Positions 42,540-49,874 of a stretch of DNA of 49,874 nt are shown here, in pieces. Under the pieces are notes generated by a model, which worked only from the letters and a program-made list of their open reading frames with translations, ran no database searches and had not been told where the DNA came from. Made by a program: the position numbers and the translations under genes. This DNA is from Paracoccaceae bacterium (GTDB taxonomy: Bacteria; Pseudomonadota; Alphaproteobacteria; Rhodobacterales; Rhodobacteraceae): the NCBI GenBank assembly GCA_902633655.1, contig CACPHA010000004.1, forward strand, positions 1-49,874, in the 5' to 3' direction. The number at the start of each line of letters is the position of its first letter. The stretch's first letter is position 1.

Positions 42540-44342
42540 ATGGATGATCAAAATAGAAATCTTATACTAGCCTCTGTACTGAGCTTTCTTGTAATTGTTG
42601 TATGGTTTGTTCTCTTTCCACCTCCAGAGCCACGCCCCACGGAAAATGTTGAAAACGTTCAGTCGAATGCAGCTTCAACTACGAACTTGCCTCGAGTAGG
42701 AGCAACTTCATCTGTTACACCGGATGAAGTTCTTACTACGGCCGATGAAGCACCTAGAATTGACATTGATAGCGACAAGTTATCAGGAACGATTTCGTTA
42801 AAAGGTGGACGTATCGATGATCTGTCCTTGCTAGGGTACAAAGTTGATATGGATGAGGGTTCCGAAAACGTAACACTTTTACGCCCTATCGGTCAGGAAG
42901 GCGCTTATTACGCCGTATACGGTTGGGCCTCCTTAAGCGGCGTTGAAGCCGACAAAGTTCCATCTCCTGATACCGTATGGTCCGTGCAAGGAAACACTAC
43001 ACTGACGCCCCGTTCTCCTGTTAAACTAATCTGGAACAATGGGAATGGACTGACTTTTACTCGTATTATTTCCATAGATGAAGATTATATGTTCACTATA
43101 ATCCAAGGCGTGGAGAATACATCAGGGACAAATATCGAATTGCGTCCTTACGGTCTCATCCGCCGCACCGGGGAACCAAAAGATCTGAAAAACTTTTTCA
43201 TCCTGCACGAGGGTCTTGTAAGGATGTCCGATGAAACCTTGGCAGAGGACTCTTATAAAAATATGCGTGATTATGAGATAAATGAACGTGATCGCACGCA
43301 TGCTGATCGGATTGAAGTCACCAATAACGGGTGGATAGGCTTCACAGATCATTTCTGGATGACGACTCTGATCCCTATGCCGGGGAGCGCGTTCCGTTCT
43401 ACTGCAAAATATCTTGCAGCTGCTGATACTTTTCAAGCAGAGACCGTATTGCCAATGGTTAGTGTGTCCGATGGTCAAAAAACGACTGTACAAAGTCGAT
43501 TCTTCGCTGGTGCCAAAGAATGGGACACAATTCGCTTATACGAAAAAGCTGGGGTTGAGGGTTTTTTGGACAGTATCGATTGGGGTTGGTTCTTTTTTCT
43601 AACCAAGCCTATATTCTTTGTGCTTCATTGGCTGAATCATTATATTGGCAATATGGGTTGGGCGATTATTGGTCTTACCTTGCTAATCAAAGCACTGCTT
43701 TTTCCGCTGGCCTATAAATCATACGTTTCAATGGCGAAGATGAAAGAGCTTCAACCCCAGATGGAAAAGCTTAAGGAACAAGCGGGTGATGACCGTCAAA
43801 AACTACAGCAGGGTATGATGGAGCTATACAAAAAGGAAAAAGTTAACCCTGCGTCAGGCTGCTTACCGATACTACTACAGATCCCAATTTTCTTTTCTCT
43901 TTATAAGGTAATCTTTGTCACACTTGAGTTGCGTCATGCGCCTTGGATCGGATGGATTAAAGATCTTAGCGCACCAGATCCGTCATCAATAATGAACCTC
44001 TTTGGACTACTACCCTTTGGAACACCGGAGCCTGGTTCGATTATGGCACTGCTTTTCCTCGGTATTTTACCTCTTTTCTTGGGTATTTCTATGTGGTTGC
44101 AACAAAAACTCAATCCCGCTCCAACTGACCCCACTCAGGCGATGATCTTTGCTTGGATGCCCTGGGTATTTATGTTTATGCTTGGCTCTTTCGCAAGTGG
44201 CCTACTAGTTTACTGGATAGCCAACAACGTGATAACCTTCTCACAGCAGTATATTATCATGCGCTCACAGGGATATAAACCGGATGTATTTGGAAATATC
44301 ATAACCAGTTTCCGCAAAAAAACCAAAGGAGAGAAAGGTTAA
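42540..44342 (+). CDS. yidC: Membrane protein insertase YidC, 600 aa
   Basis: MDDQNRNLILASVLSFLVIV is the usual N-terminal span; a large periplasmic domain follows (about 60-345); then the insertase core with KPIFFVLHWLNHYIGNMGWA, the cytoplasmic hairpin MAKMKELQPQMEKLKEQAGD and NPASGCLPILLQIPIFFSLY. The conserved Arg of the groove is in YKVIFVTLELRHAPWIGWI. Length and order are those of Gram-negative YidC. It is 3 nt before the MOSC gene. Confidence 0.98.
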   Translation: MDDQNRNLILASVLSFLVIVVWFVLFPPPEPRPTENVENVQSNAASTTNLPRVGATSSVTPDEVLTTADEAPRIDIDSDKLSGTISLKGGRIDDLSLLGYKVDMDEGSENVTLLRPIGQEGAYYAVYGWASLSGVEADKVPSPDTVWSVQGNTTLTPRSPVKLIWNNGNGLTFTRIISIDEDYMFTIIQGVENTSGTNIELRPYGLIRRTGEPKDLKNFFILHEGLVRMSDETLAEDSYKNMRDYEINERDRTHADRIEVTNNGWIGFTDHFWMTTLIPMPGSAFRSTAKYLAAADTFQAETVLPMVSVSDGQKTTVQSRFFAGAKEWDTIRLYEKAGVEGFLDSIDWGWFFFLTKPIFFVLHWLNHYIGNMGWAIIGLTLLIKALLFPLAYKSYVSMAKMKELQPQMEKLKEQAGDDRQKLQQGMMELYKKEKVNPASGCLPILLQIPIFFSLYKVIFVTLELRHAPWIGWIKDLSAPDPSSIMNLFGLLPFGTPEPGSIMALLFLGILPLFLGISMWLQQKLNPAPTDPTQAMIFAWMPWVFMFMLGSFASGLLVYWIANNVITFSQQYIIMRSQGYKPDVFGNIITSFRKKTKGEKG

Positions 44343-44345
44343 TTT

Positions 44346-45092
44346 ATGGGAAAGCTAGTTGAGATATGGCGGCACCCCATAAAGTCACATGGCCGGGAGT
44401 CTCTCCAGAGCGTCAATATCAAAGCCGGCAAGACTCTTCCCGGAGATCGCACTTTCGCGGTCACCCATGAAAAATCCAACGCTGACGGAAGTTCTTGGGT
44501 CCCTTGCCAAAACTTTAATAGAGGATCCAAAGCACCTGCATTGATGGCAATCAATGCAGTGTGGAATCAAACTGAAAACTCTATGACACTCACTCATCCA
44601 GACCTACCGGGAATTACAATTAACCCAGACAATACGGAAGATCAGAGGCGCTTTATCAATTGGGAAGCAGCGCTGATTCCTGAAAACCGTTCTAAATCAT
44701 CCCAGCTCGTGCGTGCATCGGAGCGAGGTATGACGGATACAGATTATGCTTCTATAACGATCGGGAACATGGCTTCTCACAGGGCAGTCGCACAAAAAAT
44801 GGGGCGCGACCTTTCACATTTACGATGGCGTTGTAACCTCTGGTTTGATGGGCTAGGACCTTGGGTAGAATTCGAGTGGATTGGAAAAAATATTCTGATC
44901 GGTGATGTAACCTTTGAGGTTACTGAGAGAGTAGAGCGTTGTCTTGCAACCACTGCAAATCCGAAGACAGGACATCGAGACGCAGATACTCTTGGTACAT
45001 TAGAGACCTGGGGCCACCAAGACTTTACAGTTGCCGCTATCGCCAAAACTAATGGTCAGCTCCAGATCAATGATAAAGTCAGTCTTGCCTGA
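44346..45092 (+). CDS. MOSC-domain protein, 248 aa
   Basis: N-terminal beta-barrel part LVEIWRHPIKSHGRESLQSV, LPGDRTFAVTHE; the C-terminal MOSC domain holds RCNLWFDGLGPWVEFEW and ERVERCLATTANPKTGHRDA with the conserved Cys (ERCLAT). MOSC domains bind molybdenum cofactor or similar sulphur carriers. The position between yidC and engB is a common alphaproteobacterial arrangement. Its stop and the engB start overlap as TGATG. Confidence 0.9.
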   Translation: MGKLVEIWRHPIKSHGRESLQSVNIKAGKTLPGDRTFAVTHEKSNADGSSWVPCQNFNRGSKAPALMAINAVWNQTENSMTLTHPDLPGITINPDNTEDQRRFINWEAALIPENRSKSSQLVRASERGMTDTDYASITIGNMASHRAVAQKMGRDLSHLRWRCNLWFDGLGPWVEFEWIGKNILIGDVTFEVTERVERCLATTANPKTGHRDADTLGTLETWGHQDFTVAAIAKTNGQLQINDKVSLA

Positions 45093-45742
45093 TGCAAGTT
45101 AACTTCAATCTGGCTCCCGATCCAGATGCAACGATTCTGGAAGCGGGACGTAAGCTCTTTGCTTCGCAAACGGATTTTTTAAAAGGCGTGGTTGCAATGT
45201 CGGGCTTACCCACCGATGATCGCATTGAAGTTTGTTTTGCCGGTCGTTCGAACGTTGGCAAGTCCACTCTCATCAATGCTCTAACTGGTCACAAAGCGCT
45301 TGCAAGAACCTCCAACACTCCGGGACGTACGCAAGAGATAAACTTTTTTTCGCAGGCGGGAAAACATTACCTCGTTGATTTACCTGGCTATGGTTATGCC
45401 AATGCTCCTCTGGATGTAATTGGAAAATGGCAAAAACTTCTCAGGCAGTATCTTTCAGGTCGACAATCGCTACGCCGAGCATTTGTTCTTATCGACAGCC
45501 GTCATGGAGTCAAAGCGGTGGATGAAAAGATTCTGTTGCTACTTGATAGCTCAGCCGTCACCTTCCAAGTTGTCTTGACCAAAGCAGACAAAATAAAAGA
45601 AGCGGAGCGGTTGAAAATCATTGATCAAGTCAGCAAAGCGCTTCAGTCCCATCCGGCGGCTTTTCCGGAAATCCTTTTAACGTCATCTGCAAAAGGATGG
45701 GGGCTACCAACCCTGCGAAGCGCTATTGCTACGTTAGTCTAA
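45092..45742 (+). CDS. engB: Ribosome biogenesis GTP-binding protein YihA/YsxC, 216 aa
   Basis: G1 GRSNVGKSTLINAL, G2 region TSNTPGRTQEINFF, G3 DLPGYGYA, G4 TKADK and G5 TSSAKG are all present in order. It acts in assembly of the large ribosomal subunit. Coupled to the MOSC gene. Confidence 0.97.
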   Translation: MQVNFNLAPDPDATILEAGRKLFASQTDFLKGVVAMSGLPTDDRIEVCFAGRSNVGKSTLINALTGHKALARTSNTPGRTQEINFFSQAGKHYLVDLPGYGYANAPLDVIGKWQKLLRQYLSGRQSLRRAFVLIDSRHGVKAVDEKILLLLDSSAVTFQVVLTKADKIKEAERLKIIDQVSKALQSHPAAFPEILLTSSAKGWGLPTLRSAIATLV

Positions 45743-45808
45743 ATGTCACTGCCTCTTGCAACGGACCTTTATTCTGTGACAAATTCTTTCCGACAGAAGG
45801 ACGTTAGC

Positions 45809-46690
45809 ATGACAAAGAAAACCAAAACCCAAAGCTCGGTCCAAACAGCACAAACGCTATCACAAGCGTTACCCTATATGCAACGATATGATAATGCTAT
45901 TGTTGTTATCAAGCTGGGTGGGCATGCAATGGGCTCAGACGAAAAAATGGAAACGTTTGCCCGTGACGTTGTTTTAATGCGTCAAGTTGGCATTAATCCG
46001 GTGATCATCAACGGCGGTGGCCCTATGATAAACCAGATGCTTAAAAAGCTTGGCATAAAATCAGAATTTGTTAACGGGAAAAGGGTGACCGATGAAGCTA
46101 CAATGGAAGTTGTAGAAATGGTACTCTCTGGGAGCGTAAACAAACGAGTTGTGCAAGCCATAAACAGAGCCGGTGGGTTTGCAGTTGGACTGTCAGGAAA
46201 AGATGCCAATCTGATCTTTTGCGAACGCGCTGGGGAAGAACTCGGGCTCGTAGGTAAACCGACAAAAGTCAACCCGCGTGTTCTACAAACACTTTTTAGT
46301 AACGATATGATCCCAGTTATTTCACCGCTTGGCGCCGGTGAAGATGGCGAAACCTACAATATTAATGGTGATACGGCCGCCGGCTCTATCGCCGCCGCGT
46401 TAAACGCGGATCGACTCTTGCTCTTGACGGACGTGGACGGCGTACAAGGTCCTGACGGCAGCATAATCGCTGAATTGACACCCTCAGACATTGAAAAACT
46501 GATCACAGATGGTACGATTTCTGGTGGCATGATACCAAAAACCGAAACAGCCCTAAGAGCAGTCGAGAAAGGGGTGCGCGCAGTCGTGATCCTTGATGGA
46601 CGCGAGCCAAACGCCTGCTTGCTAGAACTATTCACTCAGCAAGGGGCTGGCACTTTGATCCGGGCACGCCCCGAACAGGCGAAAGCATAG
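45809..46690 (+). CDS. argB: Acetylglutamate kinase, 293 aa
   Basis: The ATG at 45809 follows AAGGA at the right spacing; the frame is open 22 codons earlier without such a site. Motifs: [31 protein letters not shown], the substrate site [20 protein letters not shown], and [20 protein letters not shown]. It phosphorylates N-acetylglutamate in arginine synthesis and is of the arginine-inhibited length class. It follows engB as often in alphaproteobacteria. Confidence 0.96.
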   Translation: MTKKTKTQSSVQTAQTLSQALPYMQRYDNAIVVIKLGGHAMGSDEKMETFARDVVLMRQVGINPVIINGGGPMINQMLKKLGIKSEFVNGKRVTDEATMEVVEMVLSGSVNKRVVQAINRAGGFAVGLSGKDANLIFCERAGEELGLVGKPTKVNPRVLQTLFSNDMIPVISPLGAGEDGETYNINGDTAAGSIAAALNADRLLLLTDVDGVQGPDGSIIAELTPSDIEKLITDGTISGGMIPKTETALRAVEKGVRAVVILDGREPNACLLELFTQQGAGTLIRARPEQAKA

Positions 46691-46726
46691 AACTTGAGTT
46701 TTCAACAAGGCGCTTAAATTTGCATC

Positions 46727-47500
46727 ATGGAAATCGAAACCACCATTCGTCTGACCGTTTTTCTTAGTTTATTTGCTTTATTCGCTCTTCTTGAGCGTGT
46801 AGCGCCAGAGGTTTTACCTGTATATTCGCAGAAGAGGCGCTGCGTAACTAACTTTAGCGTCACTATTTTAAACACTTTTCTTTTGCGAGCCCTTGCGATC
46901 GGATTACCACTTTTGGCAGGCGGTGCAGCCTTGGATTCAGCTCAGATAGAAATGGGAATTTTCAATTTCTTGATTTGGCCAACTTGGATTGAGGTTGTTC
47001 TAGCTATACTGTTGCTCGAACTGATTATATGGGTCCAGCATTTAATCACTCATAAGGTTCCATTTCTTTGGCGGCTTCACAGAGTTCATCACTCGGATGT
47101 TGATTTTGATGTCTCAATAGCGGTCCGTTTTCATCTCGTAGAAACTGCATTCTCAATGCTTTTGAAGATTGGCGCGGTATACCTTATCGGTCCAGCTGTA
47201 CCTGCAGTAATCCTTTTCGAAATTTCGCTAAAAGCTTTAGCTATGTTCAACCATGCCAATATAGCACTTACAAAATCACTAGAAAAAATTTTGCGCTATG
47301 TAATTGTGACACCAGACATGCATCGCGTTCACCACTCTGTAAATCAGGAAGAGCACGTCTGGAGGTAAGGTTTCGCCCTATCCCTCTGGGATCGGCTTTT
47401 TGGGACTTATAGCTGTGGTAGCCAAACCGACATTACCGTTGGCCTGGAATGGCAGGACACTCGTCCTACTAAACTGAGGTGGAGCCTTTGGCTACCATTC
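46727..47500 (+). pseudogene. Sterol desaturase / fatty acid hydroxylase-type membrane protein with premature stop
   Basis: His boxes: HLITH, HRVHHSDVDFD, and near the end HRVHHS. The frame meets TAA at 47366-47368 where the family has Tyr before GFALSLWDRLFGTY, and continues in the same frame with that very text and on to LRWSLWLPF, so a single nonsense mutation removes the last 40 or so residues. The third His cluster remains upstream of the stop, so residual function cannot be excluded. Several membrane spans. The true end was probably near 47490-47510. Confidence 0.78.
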
Positions 47501-48154
47501 ATTCGAAAATCACGCACGAAGAAGTTAGTTTGGAAGCTGAAAAACTGTATCTTTCCGTATTGGGTGGATTTCATCCATCAAACAGCGATGGGGTATCAAA
47601 AAAGCAAAACTCTTTTCTTATTGGGACCAAAAGCGCCTGAATTCTGATTGGCTTTTCAAAAAAGTGAAGAATTCCAAAGGGGATCTAATGATCCGCTTTA
47701 TCTATGGTCCACGCGTATTGTCAATATGCTTGCGGGAAAACTCCTCTCCAGTGCAGTTTTTCTATTTCATGGACCACTGTATACACCATTTTATTCTTAG
47801 GTCCTAAAAACAAATCGAATGTATCAGTAACCTATTAAGCTGCTGATCCACGATCAGGGCGGCCTATTTTTATATCCTTTAGAGGATCTTAAATTTGGAG
47901 AGCGTATTGCACTGCCGCCCACTAATCTCTACTCTTGTACGAGCTATGACGCAACGTGTTTTACCGCCTGCCCGGTGAGAGCTTTTGCGAGTGGTAGCTA
48001 TGACGTGACCACCAATAAATCGGATATCACTGGTGTGTACAGAAAAAACTGTCTAAGCAATGGTTATGCAGCGCGCCGCTCCTGCCCACCGAGCCAAAAC
48101 TTTGGCCGCTTAACTGAACAGTCTTCGTTCCATATGAGAGCACTCGTTACATGA
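47488..48154 (+). pseudogene. Alphaproteobacterial ferredoxin-like (4Fe-4S) protein, heavily decayed
   Basis: A TTG at 47488 (perhaps a mutated ATG) starts ATIHSKITHEEVSLEAEKLY, then LSVLGGFHPS. A frameshift lies near 47620. Further on, stops replace Trp (TGA before LAFQKSEEF; TAG after YTPFYS) and Ser (TAA after TNRMYQ). The tail is recognisable: CFTACPVRAF, KNCLSNGYAARRSCPPSQNF, EQSSFHMRA. Two positions that are Cys in the family read Asn (VTTNKSD) and Tyr (SNGYAARR), so cluster ligands are lost too. Its end overlaps the phosphatase ATG, an arrangement kept from an operon. Confidence 0.82.
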
Positions 48155-48663
48155 GTTTACGACTAATCTTAATGCGACATGCAAAATCCGATTGGAATTT
48201 GCCAGTTTCAGATCATAATCGTGACTTGAACGAACGTGGTCGAACCTCAGCAAAGGCAATGGGGAAATGGTTAAAGGAGCTAGATTTTATACCCGAACAG
48301 GCGCTGGTGTCGACCTCTAAACGGACCCGCAAAACTTTTGAATATCTTTCAATAAAACCTAAGCGATTAGAATTTATCAAAAAGCTTTATCACCCAAATG
48401 TTTACGCACTGCTCAATACACTGAAGGGTGCAAATGGGCAAACCGTATTGATAATTTCGCATAACCCAGCAATTGCAGAGTTTGCAGAAAACCTAGCAAT
48501 AAAATCACCAAAACATAAACGTTTCTACAAATACCCAACATGTGCGACATGGGTTGCAGAGCTTGAAATAAAAAGCTGGGAAGAGGTTCAGTTTGGAACT
48601 GCGAGAACACTTGATTTTGGCATTCCACGAGAAGTGATAAAAGTACGCGGGTATTCATACTAA
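48151..48663 (+). CDS. SixA-like histidine phosphatase, 170 aa
   Basis: LILMRHAKSDWN holds the catalytic RHG/RHA motif (His10); LNERGRTSAKAMGKWL, STSKRTRKTFEYL and ISHNPAIAEFAENLA complete the phosphoglycerate-mutase-like fold. The group is close to SixA, which dephosphorylates phosphohistidine proteins, but the substrate here is unknown. It starts inside the stop of the decayed ferredoxin gene and ends 8 nt before the convergent ABC gene. Confidence 0.92.
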   Translation: MSLRLILMRHAKSDWNLPVSDHNRDLNERGRTSAKAMGKWLKELDFIPEQALVSTSKRTRKTFEYLSIKPKRLEFIKKLYHPNVYALLNTLKGANGQTVLIISHNPAIAEFAENLAIKSPKHKRFYKYPTCATWVAELEIKSWEEVQFGTARTLDFGIPREVIKVRGYSY

Positions 48664-48671
48664 CCGTGGAG

Positions 48672-49463
48672 TTAGTGGCCCAGAACTTGGCTTAAGAATA
48701 GTTTGGTTCGATCCGACTGCGGATTACCAAAGAACTCTTCAGGTTGATTTTGCTCCACAATTTGACCCTGATCCATAAAAATTACTCGGTTGGCGACTTG
48801 ACGTGCAAAGCCCATTTCGTGTGTCACAACCAGCATTGTCATACCCTCCTCAGCAAGCTCGATCATCGTATCAAGCACTTCTTTTATCATTTCTGGATCT
48901 AGAGCAGAAGTTACTTCATCAAAGAGCATTATTCGAGGTTTCATGCAAAGCGAACGCGCTATTGCCACACGCTGTTGCTGTCCACCGGAAAGCTGCCCAG
49001 GATATTTTTTTGCCTGCTCTGGAATCTTAACTTTTTCAAGGAAATGCATGGCAGTTTCCTCGGCTTCTTTTTTTGGTATTTTACGCACCCAAATTGGAGC
49101 AAGAGTACAATTCTCGAGAATTGTGAGATGCGGGAACAAATTAAAGTGCTGAAAAACCATCCCAACTTCAGATCTAATTTTATCAACGTTTTTGAGATCA
49201 GAAGACAAGACCGTCCCATCTACAACTATTTCACCTCTTTGATGATCTTCCAGGGCGTTAATGCATCGAATTAAAGTAGACTTGCCTGAACCTGAAGGGC
49301 CGCAAACAACGATGCGTTCTCCCTGATAAACTGACAGGTCAATATCTCTCAATACATGAAAAGAACCATACCATTTATTCATCCCAGTTATCTGAATAGC
49401 AATTTTATCGGTAACCGTCATTTTGCTGCGGTCTATTTCTCGATCTGGCGCCACTTCGGTCAT
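48672..49463 (-). CDS. Amino-acid ABC transporter ATP-binding protein, AapP/GlnQ-like, 263 aa
   Basis: Walker [18 protein letters not shown]-loop [11 protein letters not shown], signature [15 protein letters not shown], Walker [15 protein letters not shown] and switch His VVTHEMGF. The polar amino-acid subfamily is indicated by length and by [16 protein letters not shown]. The permease gene is 12 nt upstream in the same direction. An internal Met15 (MTVTDKIAI) is a possible alternative start. Confidence 0.95.
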   Translation of the reverse strand: MTEVAPDREIDRSKMTVTDKIAIQITGMNKWYGSFHVLRDIDLSVYQGERIVVCGPSGSGKSTLIRCINALEDHQRGEIVVDGTVLSSDLKNVDKIRSEVGMVFQHFNLFPHLTILENCTLAPIWVRKIPKKEAEETAMHFLEKVKIPEQAKKYPGQLSGGQQQRVAIARSLCMKPRIMLFDEVTSALDPEMIKEVLDTMIELAEEGMTMLVVTHEMGFARQVANRVIFMDQGQIVEQNQPEEFFGNPQSDRTKLFLSQVLGH

Positions 49464-49475
49464 CTATTTTATTCC

Positions 49476-49874
49476 CTATCGATTATCTGTCTGTAGCTTC
49501 CGCTCCAGAAACATTGAATAACGAGACATTGAAAAACAAACTATGAAGAATAGAAGAGCTATAAATGCAAATAGTTCCGTATAGATACCGTTCCATTCAG
49601 CGTTTGCGCGAATACCCTGGGACAAACCAAGAGGATCCATTAATCCTATAATCGACACTAACGTAGTGTCTTTAAAAAGACCAATAAACGTGCTTACTAT
49701 CCCTGGTATAGACACTTTTAGAGCTTGCGGCATTATAATTAAACGTTGAGCCTGCCAATAATTAAGTCCCAGGCTGTCTGCGCCTTCATATTGCCCTTTC
49801 GGAATAGCTGCGAGACCACCTCGGATAACTTCTGCCATATAGGCGGAAGCAAACAATGTCACCATGATAATAAC
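49476..49874 (-). CDS. Amino-acid ABC transporter permease, AapM-like, 5' end off the right edge
   Basis: The frame is open to the last base. It contains the EAA-type loop ([20 protein letters not shown] then [20 protein letters not shown]), followed by [20 protein letters not shown] and a last span ([16 protein letters not shown]). Only about 132 C-terminal residues are in the window. It forms the inner-membrane channel for the ATPase that follows. Confidence 0.93.
   Translation of the reverse strand, partial: VIIMVTLFASAYMAEVIRGGLAAIPKGQYEGADSLGLNYWQAQRLIIMPQALKVSIPGIVSTFIGLFKDTTLVSIIGLMDPLGLSQGIRANAEWNGIYTELFAFIALLFFIVCFSMSRYSMFLERKLQTDNR

Noticed and set aside
1-49874. CRISPR array, insertion sequence with terminal inverted repeats, or rRNA
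   Set aside because: I saw no regularly spaced repeats, no transposase gene and no rRNA sequence. The only repeats are the three cassettes and their leaders.

Overview
This window is a chromosomal segment of an AT-rich alphaproteobacterium. The evidence is the core order rpmH-rnpA-yidD-ttcA-yidC-MOSC-engB-argB, a ChvI/ChvG-type two-component pair, Aap-type amino-acid ABC genes and an alphaproteobacterial ferredoxin (now a pseudogene). The order cannot be fixed from sequence alone; marine groups such as Kordiimonadales, Emcibacterales or Sneathiellales are only a guess.

Left core (1-9.4 kb): a minus-strand envelope operon ends in a very large bacterial alpha-2-macroglobulin that runs off the left edge. 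It also carries two very short membrane-peptide genes (25 and 47 aa). It is divergent from a ChvI/ChvG-like response regulator and histidine kinase. A small lipoprotein gene and an unknown membrane protein with a G11 tract upstream follow.

Accessory region (9.7-39.2 kb). (a) Two intact copies and one decayed copy of a two-gene family (A: Tat-like N-terminus; B: Trp-rich), each preceded by an almost invariant 56-nt leader. (b) Between copies 2 and 3 lie a frameshifted two-gene unit, a HEPN-CBS fusion and an SF1 helicase. (c) The centrepiece is a defence island at 18.5-30.1 kb. A plus-strand arm (HEPN protein, MutL/MORC-like GHKL ATPase, unknown protein, DUF6339-like) meets tail to tail a minus-strand arm (C5 cytosine methyltransferase, paralogous ATPase, paralogous unknown, paralogous DUF6339-like, AIPR, Vsr-like nuclease). 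It is thus built from two diverged copies of one ATPase trio. It recalls the MutL-like ATPase neighbourhoods of restriction-modification and Mza-type systems, but I find no Z1 protein. (d) A cluster of decayed small genes. (e) A capsid-less phage-like module: ParB-like/methyltransferase, DUF5681, large terminase, an HExxH-HicA-like fusion as cargo, DUF2924 and a large serine recombinase, ending beside tRNA-Arg(ACG).

Right core (39.3-49.9 kb): tRNA-Arg, a decayed TVP38-family gene, the rpmH-to-argB run, a sterol desaturase and a ferredoxin that are both pseudogenes, a SixA-like phosphatase and a truncated amino-acid ABC operon.

Pseudogenes are frequent among accessory and peripheral genes (at least nine loci), while long core genes read cleanly. 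Real decay is therefore more likely than general sequencing error, although several breaks lie in homopolymers. All family calls rest on motifs read by eye; no database search was possible.
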